A stretch of 64,000 nt of DNA, taken from the NCBI GenBank assembly GCA_030151255.1, contig JASLED010000067.1:1-64000 (forward strand), written 5' to 3'. This DNA is from Flavobacterium sp. Lineage in GTDB: Bacteria; Bacteroidota; Bacteroidia; Flavobacteriales; Flavobacteriaceae. Positions within the stretch are counted from its first letter, which is position 1; each line of letters starts with the position of its first letter. The translations under genes and the position numbers were made by a program. Of the stretch, positions 8,049 through 17,020 are shown piece after piece. The notes beneath the pieces are model-generated. The model saw only the letters and a program-made list of their open reading frames with translations, was not told where the DNA came from and ran no database searches.

Positions 8049-9407
8049 TTAAAACAAGATAGTAAATGTAGTTCCTTGCCCAACAATAGAAGAAACAGAC
8101 AAGGTTGCCTTATGTAAAGCAATAATTTTTTGTGTAAGTGACAAGCCTATTCCATTACCTTCATTGTAAGATTGATTCTTACCTCTATAAAAAGGTTGGA
8201 AAATTGATTCTAATTCGTCTTTATCAATACCTATTCCCTCGTCTGAGAAACGAATACCTAATTGATTATTGTTACAAAACACCAATATATCGCATTGATT
8301 AGCCGCAGAAAATTTACAAGCATTATCTAATACGTTTATTACAGCAACTTCAAGTAAATAGGCATTTGCTTGTATAGTTAACAGTTCTGGATCATCAATA
8401 GAATCATCAATATTAAAATTGAATTTGTAACTATTATTTTTCTTTTGCAATTTTTGACAAGCATCTAAAACAACTTCATCCAATCGGAGTGCTTTAAAAA
8501 CAATTTCGGAAGGATCGTAACTTGCTTTGGCAAAATCTAGCAAACTATCAGATAATCGAACAATTTTTTTAGAATCGCTCAACGCATTTTGTATTGTTTG
8601 TATGTAATATTGTTGCAAATGTTCTTTACTTAAAGCCAATTCTAACTCAGCAATAATTGCTGCCAAGGGTGTGCGAAGTTCATGAGAAATATTCGAAACA
8701 AATTGCTTTTGTGCATCAAAGGAATTTTCTAATCGATCGAGCATTTCATTAAAAGTATTAGCTAACGCACCTAATTCATCTTTTTTATTTTCAGTACTTA
8801 TTCTCAAATCAAGATGAGTAGCAGTAATATTATTTACCTCATCATTCATTCTCTTTATCGGCGAAAGTACTTTATTGGCAAAAAACAATCCGACTGAATA
8901 AATAACTAACAACGATATTACAATCAGAATAATAATTGTAAAAAGCAAACTTCTCAGCTTTGTATAACCATATTCATCGTAGGCTGTAGCCGTAATCACG
9001 TACTCTTTTCCTTTAAATGAATATTTCATTCCAATTACCTGCCAATCATTTTGCATATAATGCAAAGATCCTTTAGCAATAATTTTAGCAATCATCTCTT
9101 TGGTTTCTTTTACCCGATCAATTGCCTCTGCATCATGATAAATCAAATTAAAATCATAATCGTAAACAGCAACCTCAACCTCATTAATTATTTCACTGTT
9201 ATTTAGATATATTTTATGAAGTGTTTCTGGCTTTACTCGGGCATCTAAAACTAATTTTGCTTTGGTAATTGCTTCTTTTTCTAATTCGTCATAAAATTCA
9301 ACTTCTCTATTTTTTGCAGACGACCAATAAATAATGCTGGCAAATACCAAAAGAATGGATGCCACTAAAAGCGTAAATAAAAGCGTTAAACGAACTTTAA
9401 TTCTCAT
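8049..9407 (-). CDS. Sensor histidine kinase (CusS-like architecture)
   Basis: Membrane sensor of a two-component system, 452 residues. The order is: TM helix at about 7-29, a periplasmic sensor region of about 120 residues, a second TM helix at about 153-176, HAMP, a HisKA dimerisation domain with the H-box SNISHELRTPLAA (phospho-His near residue 240), then HATPase_c with N, G1 (DEGIGI) and G2 (GNGIGLSL) boxes. It overlaps the response-regulator gene by 11 nt, so the pair is translationally coupled. Being next to an HME-RND operon suggests metal or envelope sensing. No obvious metal-binding Cys/His cluster is visible in the sensor region. Confidence 0.92.
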   Translation of the reverse strand: MRIKVRLTLLFTLLVASILLVFASIIYWSSAKNREVEFYDELEKEAITKAKLVLDARVKPETLHKIYLNNSEIINEVEVAVYDYDFNLIYHDAEAIDRVKETKEMIAKIIAKGSLHYMQNDWQVIGMKYSFKGKEYVITATAYDEYGYTKLRSLLFTIIILIVISLLVIYSVGLFFANKVLSPIKRMNDEVNNITATHLDLRISTENKKDELGALANTFNEMLDRLENSFDAQKQFVSNISHELRTPLAAIIAELELALSKEHLQQYYIQTIQNALSDSKKIVRLSDSLLDFAKASYDPSEIVFKALRLDEVVLDACQKLQKKNNSYKFNFNIDDSIDDPELLTIQANAYLLEVAVINVLDNACKFSAANQCDILVFCNNNQLGIRFSDEGIGIDKDELESIFQPFYRGKNQSYNEGNGIGLSLTQKIIALHKATLSVSSIVGQGTTFTILF

Positions 9408-10086
9408 TTTTCTTTAAAATAAAACCCATTCCAGATTTTGTATGAATCAATTTTTGAGAAGGATTTATATCTATTTTTTTTCGAAGATAATTGATGTAAA
9501 CATCAATAAAATTAGTGCCTGTATCAAAATGTGTATCCCAAACTTTTTCAGAAATTTCGATACGAGATAAAACACGTTCAGGATTTTCCATCAAATACTG
9601 CATCAAGTTAAACTCTTTTGGTGTAAGATGAATTTCAACATTATTGCGCTTAAATACTTTTTTATTCAAATCTATTTCTAAATCAGCATATACAAGCTTT
9701 GTAATTATTGGCTTATCTACATTTTCAAACCTTTTTAGTAAAGCTCTTATTCGCACATACAATTCTCTTAATTCAAATGGTTTAACCAAATAATCATCCG
9801 CCCCGGCATCAAATCCTTCTACTTTATCATCCGTTGTACCTAGCGCTGTAAGCATAATAATAGGAATATTTGGAATCAGTCCTTTTAATTCCTTACAAAG
9901 ATCTATGCCGTTAATTTTAGGCAAAATCACATCTGTAATGATTAAATCAAACTTATGCTGAAGCGCCAATTTCTTTCCCATATATCCATCAAAGGCAACA
10001 TCCACAATAAAGTTCTGTTCCTCCAAACTTCTCTTTAAAAGCTCAGCAACTCTGCTATCGTCTTCTATTACTAAAATATGACTCAC
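9397..10086 (-). CDS. OmpR/PhoB-family response regulator
   Basis: Transcription factor of 229 residues. The receiver domain (1-120) has the acidic pocket at residues 8-10, phospho-acceptor D52 (IITDV) and the conserved K in DDYLVKPFE. The C-terminal winged helix (about 130-229) contains LTPKEFNLMQYL and a conserved FIDVYINYLRKKID-type recognition region. It is cotranscribed with the kinase. Its likely target is the phased repeat array at 7887-7926 upstream of the efflux genes; this is inferred from proximity and repeat geometry. Confidence 0.93.
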   Translation of the reverse strand: MSHILVIEDDSRVAELLKRSLEEQNFIVDVAFDGYMGKKLALQHKFDLIITDVILPKINGIDLCKELKGLIPNIPIIMLTALGTTDDKVEGFDAGADDYLVKPFELRELYVRIRALLKRFENVDKPIITKLVYADLEIDLNKKVFKRNNVEIHLTPKEFNLMQYLMENPERVLSRIEISEKVWDTHFDTGTNFIDVYINYLRKKIDINPSQKLIHTKSGMGFILKKNEN

Positions 10087-10129
10087 AAAAAATTATTTAA
10101 TTAATGTAGCCAAGATAGTGTATTTTCAG

Positions 10130-10163
10130 AAAAAAGAGGCTGTTTTGTCTTACAACCTCTTTA
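10130..10163 (-). terminator. Terminator of the SSB-like gene
   Basis: Near-perfect 11-bp stem (10130-10140 with 10151-10161, one G-T pair). On the minus strand it is followed by a T-run. It separates the SSB-like gene from the two-component operon. Confidence 0.75.
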
Positions 10164-10178
10164 AAATTTCATTAGAAT

Positions 10179-10511
10179 TTACTTTCCTAAAAGTAAAATC
10201 TCGTGCACTACAACCTCTGTAATATATTTTTTATTCTTATCCTGATCTTCGTACGATCTACTTGTTAGCTTTCCTTCTATTGCCATTTCTTTTCCTTTTA
10301 TAACAAATTTTTCAGCAATTTCGGCTACTTTCCCCCAAAGCACCAGCGTATGCCAATATACATTTTCTACTTTTTCGCCTTTATCATTGTAATATATTTC
10401 ATTTACGGCAATTGGAAAAGTAGCTTTTTTCTTATTCTCTCCGAATATGGTTATTTCCGGATCTTGACCTGCGCGTCCAATTAATTGAACTCTGTTTTTT
10501 AATGAACTCAT
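10179..10511 (-). CDS. Single-stranded DNA-binding protein-like, short paralogue
   Basis: A 110-residue OB-fold protein. It begins with the SSB hallmark N-terminus (KNRVQLIGRAGQDPEI) and has the conserved WHTLVLWGKVAEIA core and the K-G-KEMAIEGKLTSRSYEDQ segment. It ends directly after the OB fold (EVVVHEILLLGK). It therefore lacks the flexible linker and the acidic tip, normally close to DDDIPF, through which housekeeping SSB recruits partner proteins. It probably binds ssDNA but not the usual SSB-interacting proteins. It is a single-gene unit with its own terminator, and the main ssb is presumably elsewhere. Confidence 0.85.
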   Translation of the reverse strand: MSSLKNRVQLIGRAGQDPEITIFGENKKKATFPIAVNEIYYNDKGEKVENVYWHTLVLWGKVAEIAEKFVIKGKEMAIEGKLTSRSYEDQDKNKKYITEVVVHEILLLGK

Positions 10512-10636
10512 AAAAAACTGTATTAATTTTTAAAAAAATAAATTAAAAAACACATCTACATGTATTTAATATGCTTAAATATACTTAATTTTAAACAATT
10601 AATATATCTATTATTAAAAATTACAACAAAATTGAC

Positions 10637-12166
10637 ATGGATGCAACTATTAATAAAATTGAACTAAGAAACTTACAACTTGACGATTACTTAGAACTTA
10701 AAAACTCTATGCTTGAATCGTATTCAGGAATGGAAGATTCATATTGGAATAAAAGCGAAATAGAAACATTGCTGGATACTTTTCCAGAAGGTCAGCTAGT
10801 GGTTTTGGTAGATGATATAGTTGTAGGATCGGCGCTATCCATTATTATAGATGAGAAAAAGGCCTTATCAAGTCACAACTATGAACAAATTACGGGTTAT
10901 TCCTCGTTTAACACGCATAATCCAAAAGGAAATATTTTATACGGAATTGATGTTTTTATTCATCCTAAATACAGAGGATTAAGACTTGGAAGAAGATTAT
11001 ATGATGCACGAAAAGAACTTTGCGAACAATTAAATTTAAAATCAATTGTTTTTGCAGGAAGAATTCCAAAATATGCTAAATATGCCAAAGAACTTACGCC
11101 AAAACAATATCTTGATAAAGTAAAAGCCAAAGAAATAAATGATCCAGTAATGTCATTTCAAATGGCAAATGATTTCCATATTGTTCGCTTAATGTCCAAT
11201 TATTTGGGCGGTGATAAAGATTCTAGAGAATATGCCGTTTTATTAGAATGGAATAATATTTATTACGAAAAGGATGTACAGCTAATTAACACCAAAAAGA
11301 GTGTTGTTCGTTTAGGATTAATTCAATGGCAAATGCGTCCATTTAATGATTTGGAAGAATTTTTTGATCAAGCTGAATTTTTCATCAATGCTGTATCAGA
11401 TTATGAGAGTGATTTTGCAATGTTTCCCGAATTATTTACTGCTCCATTAATGGCAGCATATAATCACTTATCTGAAGCCGAAGCTATAAGAGAGCTTGCA
11501 AAACACACCGATCCTATTCGCAAGAAGTTTCAGGAATTTGCTATTTCTTACAATATCAATATCATATCTGGAAGTATGCCGTATCTTTTAGATGGAACAT
11601 TGTACAATGTTGGATTCTTATGTAAACGAGATGGAACCTACGAAATGTATTCTAAAATACATATTACACCTAATGAAGTACATTATTGGGGAATGAAAGG
11701 TGGATCAAAAATTCAAACTTTTGATACCGACTGTGGAAAAATTGGAATAATTATTTGTTATGATGTCGAATTTCCTGAACTATCAAGAATTTTAGCCGAC
11801 GAAGGAATGGATATTTTATTTGTTCCATTTTTAACAGATACTCAAAATGGCTACACCCGCGTACGAAATTGTGCAGCTGCCCGAGCGATAGAAAACGAAT
11901 GTTATGTAGCTATTGCAGGCTGTGTTGGAAATCTTCCAAAAGTAAATAATATGGATATTCAGTTTGCGCAAGCAGCTGTATTTACGCCTTCTGATTTTGC
12001 TTTTCCTACAAACGGAGTAAAAGCCGAAGCTACTCCAAATACTGAAATGACATTGATTGTAGACGTAGATTTAGATTTACTAAAAGAATTGCACGAACAT
12101 GGAAGTGTACGAATTATGAAAGATAGAAGATTAGATTTATACGAATTGAAAAAACTTCCTGATTAA
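10637..12166 (+). CDS. GNAT acetyltransferase / carbon-nitrogen hydrolase fusion
   Basis: A 509-residue two-domain protein. Residues about 8-210 form a GNAT fold with an acetyl-CoA loop (HPKYRGLRLGRRLYDAR). Residues about 225-500 form a nitrilase-superfamily amidohydrolase with the Glu-Lys-Cys triad in FPELF, KIHITPNE and IGIIICYDVEFPE. Such fusions are known in Bacteroidota and other phyla, and the substrate is unknown. One reading is that the hydrolase releases an amine or acid that the GNAT domain acetylates, or the reverse. It is a stand-alone gene. Confidence 0.9.
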   Translation: MDATINKIELRNLQLDDYLELKNSMLESYSGMEDSYWNKSEIETLLDTFPEGQLVVLVDDIVVGSALSIIIDEKKALSSHNYEQITGYSSFNTHNPKGNILYGIDVFIHPKYRGLRLGRRLYDARKELCEQLNLKSIVFAGRIPKYAKYAKELTPKQYLDKVKAKEINDPVMSFQMANDFHIVRLMSNYLGGDKDSREYAVLLEWNNIYYEKDVQLINTKKSVVRLGLIQWQMRPFNDLEEFFDQAEFFINAVSDYESDFAMFPELFTAPLMAAYNHLSEAEAIRELAKHTDPIRKKFQEFAISYNINIISGSMPYLLDGTLYNVGFLCKRDGTYEMYSKIHITPNEVHYWGMKGGSKIQTFDTDCGKIGIIICYDVEFPELSRILADEGMDILFVPFLTDTQNGYTRVRNCAAARAIENECYVAIAGCVGNLPKVNNMDIQFAQAAVFTPSDFAFPTNGVKAEATPNTEMTLIVDVDLDLLKELHEHGSVRIMKDRRLDLYELKKLPD

Positions 12167-12255
12167 ATTAATTTAATCAAATTTGAAAAAAAGTACAATT
12201 CCTCTAATTTTATAACATTACAATTAAAAACAAAAACTTCTAAACAATTTATTTA

Positions 12256-13344
12256 ATGAACAAATTGAAGCAATTATTACTCGTTTTATCTGTACCGCTA
12301 TTGTTTACGGCATGCATTAAAGACGAAGAACTAGACACTAATGCAGATATTTTAGAAGCATTTATTCCGAGCGAATATCTAAAAATGGATCCAATTATCA
12401 AAAATACATCTGTTGAATTTAGAGTAAAATCAAATATCGACTTAGAGAAGCAATCTCCTGTATTTATTATTTCTCCAAATGCAACTATCGATCCACCAAA
12501 TGGAGTTACAAGAGATTTTAGAAAGGCACAAAAAGTAACTGTTACCGCACAAGACAGTAAATGGAAAAAAGAATATACAGTTAGTTTTACTAGTGATGAG
12601 TTAAGTACAATTTATACCTTTAACAATGCAGAACTAACAGATAAAGATCGTTATTATCGCTTTTTTGAAGTTGCTTCTAATGGAGATAAAATCTACGACT
12701 GGGATAGCGGAAACGAAGGTTATGTAACAGTTGCTGGATCAACTCCTCCGGAAGGATATCCAACCACAATTACTCCAGGAAGAAGAGGTGGTTTAGCTGT
12801 AAAAATGCAAACTGTTTACACCAACAAATTAGGCGAAAGCACAGGCAATCCAATTGCTGCTGGCAACTTATTTATTGGAACCTTTAAACTTAACATCTTC
12901 AATACTTTAAAATCAACCAGATTTGGACTTCCATATCATGGAGAATTACCAAAAAGAGTAAGAGGTTATTATAAATATAAAGCAGGAGATGTTGTTACAG
13001 ATAACAAATTCAATGTTATTCCTGATGCTATAGATACTTTTGATATTTATGCTATTATTTTCGAAACAAGTAAAAAAGATAATTATTTAACTGGCGATCA
13101 TCGATTTAAAGATTCAAGAAATATTGCCATTGCCCGTATTGAAAATAAAGATCGATTAGAAACCGATTCTTGGACAGAATTTAATTTTCCTTTCAAACTA
13201 ATTGAAGGAAAAACATTTGATCCAACAAAAGATTATATGCTAACCATTGTAATGACTTCCAGTATAGATGGCGCTGATTTTAAAGGTGCTATTGGAAGTG
13301 TTTTATTAGTAGATGAAATAGAACTAGTTTATGACAACGAATAA
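12256..13344 (+). CDS. PCMD-domain lipoprotein (putative carbohydrate metabolism)
   Basis: A 362-residue surface or periplasmic lipoprotein. The lipobox LLFTAC puts the acylated Cys at residue 20. Residues about 30-112 form an Ig-like segment (PIIKNTSVEFRVKSN). Residues about 115-360 resemble the PCMD family, a jelly-roll-like domain common in Bacteroidota lipoproteins next to outer-membrane barrels or SusCD systems. The name is a domain label; no enzymatic activity is evident. The stop is 4 nt before the likely start of the next gene, so the two are cotranscribed. Confidence 0.75.
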   Translation: MNKLKQLLLVLSVPLLFTACIKDEELDTNADILEAFIPSEYLKMDPIIKNTSVEFRVKSNIDLEKQSPVFIISPNATIDPPNGVTRDFRKAQKVTVTAQDSKWKKEYTVSFTSDELSTIYTFNNAELTDKDRYYRFFEVASNGDKIYDWDSGNEGYVTVAGSTPPEGYPTTITPGRRGGLAVKMQTVYTNKLGESTGNPIAAGNLFIGTFKLNIFNTLKSTRFGLPYHGELPKRVRGYYKYKAGDVVTDNKFNVIPDAIDTFDIYAIIFETSKKDNYLTGDHRFKDSRNIAIARIENKDRLETDSWTEFNFPFKLIEGKTFDPTKDYMLTIVMTSSIDGADFKGAIGSVLLVDEIELVYDNE

Positions 13345-13348
13345 TAAG

Positions 13349-14128
13349 ATGAGAAAAGTATACATGCTATTATGTTTTGCCTTAATACAAACAAACATTA
13401 CAGCGCAAGAAAACATAGATAAATCAAAATTTGCTCAATTTTTTGAGAAAAATATCGAGTATCAAGCCAGAGCCCAATTTAGTATTGGTGGTAGCTCACC
13501 AATGGGTATTCCCGCAACCATAAGAGAAATTAACAGCTATAACCCAACATTACAATTAGGTTTAGAGTTAAATGTAACCAAATGGGTTGATGATACTCAC
13601 AAATGGGGAATTAGAACCGGATTGCGTTTTGAAGGAAGAGGAATGCGTACAGATGCACGAGTAAAAAATTATTACACAGAAGTAGATGGCGGGGATGGAA
13701 AATATACAAAAGGATATTTTACCGGAAATGTTAAAACAAAAATGAAAAACTCTTATATTACCTTTCCTGTATTAGCCGTTTTTAATGTTTCTGAAAATTG
13801 GAATTTATCAGGAGGTGTTTATTTTTCAGGTATCATTGATAAAGATTTTACAGGATACGTTTACGATGGTGTATTAAGGGAAAGTTCTCCTATTGGAACT
13901 CCTGTTGAATTTGAAGGAGATTCTAAAGGAGATTATGATTTTTCAGAGAATCTAAATCGTTTCCAATGGGGAGTTCAACTTGGTGGCGAATATAAAATGA
14001 ATAAGAACTTTAAGCTTTTTGCAGATTTAAACTGGGGAGTAAACAATTTATTTCAAAGTGATTTCACAGCAATTCAATTCAATATGTATAGTGTTTATGT
14101 CAATTTAGGTTTTGGTTATACATTTTAA
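13349..14128 (+). CDS. Outer-membrane beta-barrel protein paired with PCMD lipoprotein
   Basis: A 259-residue protein with a signal peptide of about 20 residues (MRKVYMLLCFALIQTNITAQ), followed by an amphipathic-strand barrel (repeated WGIRTGLRFEGRG, WGVQLGGEY, YVNLGFGYTF patterns) ending in Phe. An in-frame ATG at 13331 overlaps the upstream gene by 14 nt and would put a polar MTTNNK before the signal peptide. The ATG at 13349 fits a standard signal peptide, so it was chosen. Function is unknown; it probably forms a unit with the preceding lipoprotein. Confidence 0.75.
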   Translation: MRKVYMLLCFALIQTNITAQENIDKSKFAQFFEKNIEYQARAQFSIGGSSPMGIPATIREINSYNPTLQLGLELNVTKWVDDTHKWGIRTGLRFEGRGMRTDARVKNYYTEVDGGDGKYTKGYFTGNVKTKMKNSYITFPVLAVFNVSENWNLSGGVYFSGIIDKDFTGYVYDGVLRESSPIGTPVEFEGDSKGDYDFSENLNRFQWGVQLGGEYKMNKNFKLFADLNWGVNNLFQSDFTAIQFNMYSVYVNLGFGYTF

Positions 14129-14162
14129 AAAAAGGCAGTCGAAAATCGACTGCCTTTTTTTT
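14126..14162. terminator. Bidirectional terminator
   Basis: GGCAGTCGA (14134-14142) pairs with TCGACTGCC (14146-14154), flanked by an A-run and a T-run, between convergent genes. Confidence 0.9.
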
Positions 14163-15430
14163 TATTTTATTATAATTGATTCTAAAATTTCTTCTTTTCC
14201 ATCTATAGATTGTCTATCATAATCTAAGTCAAGAATTCTCGAGATCAGTGGATAAATATGTATATTTTGAAACGACTCAATTTCAACTCCTTTTTGAAAA
14301 TTAGGTCCGTAAGCCATAAAAACAGCTCTCATTTCTTTTACCTCTTTCGGATCAAATCCATGACTTCCAGCCAAAGGTTTATTTGTAAAATAATATGGTG
14401 CTTTTGCGAGCACAACAATATCACCTAACCTACCAAAACGATCATTTTGTCGGTTAAAATTTAAATCTTCTGGTAATTGTTCAGATAAATATACTTCCAT
14501 CAAATTGCTATCAGCACTAGAACGTAATCTCTCATAAATTCGTCCTATATTTTCGGAATCCTTTACAAAAATACTCATATAAGTACCATTACTTACAATA
14601 TCCATCTCATCTTCGCTCACCTCAATTGGTAATTTCAGTAATGTTTCCTGATCTAAACTAACCATTCCATGATCTGAAACTATAATAATATTTACAGGTA
14701 AATTACTGTGTTTTACTATATCGAATAATCTTTCAATTGCATGATCAACATGCTGAACAGCTTGTTTAGTTTCTTCTGCATCTGGTCCAAAGCTATGTCC
14801 AGCATGGTCAACTTCTGGCATATAAAATGTAATAAAATGAGGGCGTACTGCTTCAGGTAACTTCAACCATTTATCTATCTGTTCTAATCGATTCGCAATA
14901 TCTATCTTTTCAGAATAAGCATATGAATAAGTTGGATAAACATCTTGAATATTCGCTTCTGAACCTGGCCAATAATAACAGGCACTCAACATACCTTGTT
15001 TTTCTGCTAAAACCCACAAAGGGATTCCTCCATACCATTTTGGATCTTTTACTGCTTTAGCATTTCCTAAAGAATAACGATCACCAACTTTTCTGTCAAA
15101 CATATTATTTCCTACCAATCCATGATGTGCAGGATACAACCCAGTAACAATAGTGTAATGATTTGGAAATGTTACTGAAGGAAAAGAAGGATACATCGAT
15201 TCTGCACGAATTCCCATTTTAGAAAATTCTTTCAAAAACTTTGCGTCATGTTTTTCAACATAGTCAAATCTAAAACCATCTAAAGAAACCAAAATGACAT
15301 ACGGTTTATCTAATTGTTCTTTACCATTCTTTCTGTCTTTTATGATCAATTGCTTTTCAGCTTCTTGCGCAACAGAACTTGACATTCCAACAAACAATAA
15401 AGCTATAATTGATAATGCTATTTTTTTCAT
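14162..15430 (-). CDS. Ectonucleotide pyrophosphatase/phosphodiesterase-like alkaline phosphatase
   Basis: A 422-residue secreted phosphodiesterase of the alkaline phosphatase superfamily, with a signal peptide to about residue 21 (SVAQ). Visible metal-site elements are the first Asp in VILVSLDGFRFDY, the nucleophile Thr in FPNHYTIVTGLYPAHHG (typical ENPP motif), the Asp/His pair in MPEVDHAGHSFGP, VSDHGM, and the final His in GSHGFDP. ENPP enzymes cleave nucleotide pyrophosphate or phosphodiester bonds; the exact substrate is open. It likely acts in the periplasm or at the surface. A monocistronic unit between two terminators. Confidence 0.9.
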   Translation of the reverse strand: MKKIALSIIALLFVGMSSSVAQEAEKQLIIKDRKNGKEQLDKPYVILVSLDGFRFDYVEKHDAKFLKEFSKMGIRAESMYPSFPSVTFPNHYTIVTGLYPAHHGLVGNNMFDRKVGDRYSLGNAKAVKDPKWYGGIPLWVLAEKQGMLSACYYWPGSEANIQDVYPTYSYAYSEKIDIANRLEQIDKWLKLPEAVRPHFITFYMPEVDHAGHSFGPDAEETKQAVQHVDHAIERLFDIVKHSNLPVNIIIVSDHGMVSLDQETLLKLPIEVSEDEMDIVSNGTYMSIFVKDSENIGRIYERLRSSADSNLMEVYLSEQLPEDLNFNRQNDRFGRLGDIVVLAKAPYYFTNKPLAGSHGFDPKEVKEMRAVFMAYGPNFQKGVEIESFQNIHIYPLISRILDLDYDRQSIDGKEEILESIIIK

Positions 15431-15470
15431 ATTTCAATCATTTAGTATTTCAAATATCCGTAGTTAATTT

Positions 15471-15498
15471 TTGTGAACAAAGAAATTGTTTAACTTTA
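15471..15498 (+). promoter_or_regulatory. Promoter of the SDR-like gene
   Basis: TTG (15471) and TAACTTTA (15491-15498) are separated by 17 bp. The start site near 15505 lies after an in-frame ATG at 15486, favouring ATG 15522. Confidence 0.5.
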
Positions 15499-15521
15499 TG
15501 ATTAAATACAACATTAAATTA

Positions 15522-16313
15522 ATGAAAACAATAGGAATTTTAGGCTGTGGTTGGCTTGGTTATCCTTTGGCAGAATATTTACTAAAATTAAATTTTAGCC
15601 TAAAAGGAACTTCTACCACAAAGGAAAAACTTGATAACTTACAAAAAACAGGAATAACATCATTTTATATTGATTTACAGCAACTCAATATCGCTACATT
15701 AAACTCATTTTTAGCCAATTTAGATGTATTGATTATTACAATCCCTCCAAACCGAATGGAGAAAGAGCCAACTTATAAAAAGAATTTCGAAACACTTATT
15801 CCGTTTATCAAAAATGCTGATATAAAAAAAGTAATTATGATGAGTTCTGTTTCTGTTTATGCGGCTAATACCAAATTAATTAATGAGGAAACAACTGCAT
15901 TTAGCACAGACCCAACAAGCAAACAAATTTTAGAGGCAGAAAACACTTTACTCAATCAAAAAGATTTTGCTACTTGTGTGTTGCGTTTAGGTGGTTTATT
16001 TGGCAATGATAGGCGTCCGATTAGATATATTGCTCAAAGAGGAATACTAGACAACCCTGAATTACCCATCAATATGATTGAACTACGAGATATTATTCAA
16101 TTTACCTCAGCAATTATTGAAGAAAACTTCGAAGAAAATTGTATTTACAATATTGTTTCTCCTCATTACAAAAGCAGATTGGATTATTATACCAAAGAGG
16201 CTGATAAATTAGGTATTGCTTTACCTCCATTAGGAGACAACAATTGGATACAAGCCAAGCAAATCTCTGGAAATAAAATTGTTCAAAAAACTAATTTATC
16301 TTATCAATATTAA
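15522..16313 (+). CDS. NAD(P)-binding SDR-like protein (YeeZ-type epimerase/reductase)
   Basis: A 263-residue Rossmann protein. The dinucleotide-binding glycine motif is at the very N-terminus (IGILGCGWLGYPLA), followed by an extended-SDR-like fold (MSSVSVYAAN) without a clear YxxxK at the usual place. It resembles the NAD(P)-binding/NAD-dependent epimerase family that includes E. coli YeeZ, whose role is not established. An upstream in-frame ATG at 15486 would add 12 residues before the Rossmann strand and lies before the predicted transcription start, so 15522 is used. Single gene with its own terminator. Confidence 0.8.
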   Translation: MKTIGILGCGWLGYPLAEYLLKLNFSLKGTSTTKEKLDNLQKTGITSFYIDLQQLNIATLNSFLANLDVLIITIPPNRMEKEPTYKKNFETLIPFIKNADIKKVIMMSSVSVYAANTKLINEETTAFSTDPTSKQILEAENTLLNQKDFATCVLRLGGLFGNDRRPIRYIAQRGILDNPELPINMIELRDIIQFTSAIIEENFEENCIYNIVSPHYKSRLDYYTKEADKLGIALPPLGDNNWIQAKQISGNKIVQKTNLSYQY

Positions 16314-16316
16314 ACA

Positions 16317-16345
16317 AAAAGTCGCTATTAAGCGACTTTTTTTAT
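16317..16345. terminator. Bidirectional terminator
   Basis: GTCGCT (16321-16326) pairs with AGCGAC (16331-16336), flanked by A- and T-runs, between the SDR gene and the convergent CoA-transferase genes. Confidence 0.85.
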
Positions 16346-17001
16346 TATTCAATTATCATTTCTGGAATATCTCCTTCGATAATTAATTTAGCTTCTGTAG
16401 CTTTTAAAATGTCTTCTACTGAAACACCTGGAGCTCGTTCTAACAAACGCAATCCGTTTGGAGTAACTTCCATTACTGCAAGCTCTGTTACAATTCTTTT
16501 TACGCATCCAACTCCTGTTAAAGGCAAAGTACAATTATTAAGAATCTTAGATTCTCCTGCTTTATTTACGTGCATCATTGCTACAATAATATTTTCTGCA
16601 GAAGCTACCAAATCCATTGCACCTCCCATTCCTTTAACCATTTTTCCAGGAATTTTCCAGTTAGCAATATCTCCTTTTTCAGAAACTTCCATTGCTCCAA
16701 GAATAGTTAAATCAACGTGTTTTCCTCTAATCATTCCAAAACTCAAAGAAGAATCAAAGAAAGATGCTCCTGGCAATGTTGTAATTGTTTGCTTACCTGC
16801 GTTGATTAAATCTGCATCTTCTTCTCCTTCAAAAGGAAATGGTCCCATTCCCAATACTCCATTTTCACTCTGAAATTCAACACTCATTCCTTCTGGAACA
16901 TAATTAGCAACCAATGTTGGAATACCAATCCCTAAATTTACATAATATCCATCTTGTAATTCTTTTGCTATACGTTTAGCAATGCCTACTTTATCTAACA
17001 T
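16345..17001 (-). CDS. scoB: 3-oxoacid CoA-transferase subunit B
   Basis: Beta subunit of succinyl-CoA:3-oxoacid CoA-transferase (EC 2.8.3.5 type), which moves CoA from succinyl-CoA to acetoacetate in ketone-body or short-chain acid use. The 218 residues are the normal length. The catalytic Glu lies in [11 protein letters not shown] (near residue 44), and the GGAMDLV motif is present. It sits 19 nt downstream of the A subunit. Related acetate or butyrate CoA-transferases share the fold, so the acceptor acid is the uncertain part. Confidence 0.92.
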   Translation of the reverse strand: MLDKVGIAKRIAKELQDGYYVNLGIGIPTLVANYVPEGMSVEFQSENGVLGMGPFPFEGEEDADLINAGKQTITTLPGASFFDSSLSFGMIRGKHVDLTILGAMEVSEKGDIANWKIPGKMVKGMGGAMDLVASAENIIVAMMHVNKAGESKILNNCTLPLTGVGCVKRIVTELAVMEVTPNGLRLLERAPGVSVEDILKATEAKLIIEGDIPEMIIE

Positions 17002-17020
17002 AATTTCTCTTTAAGGTTGG

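Noticed and set aside
16409..16873. Open plus-strand frame of 154 codons across scoB
   Set aside because: It is antisense to a well-conserved enzyme gene and has no recognisable protein features; it mirrors the codon pattern of scoB.
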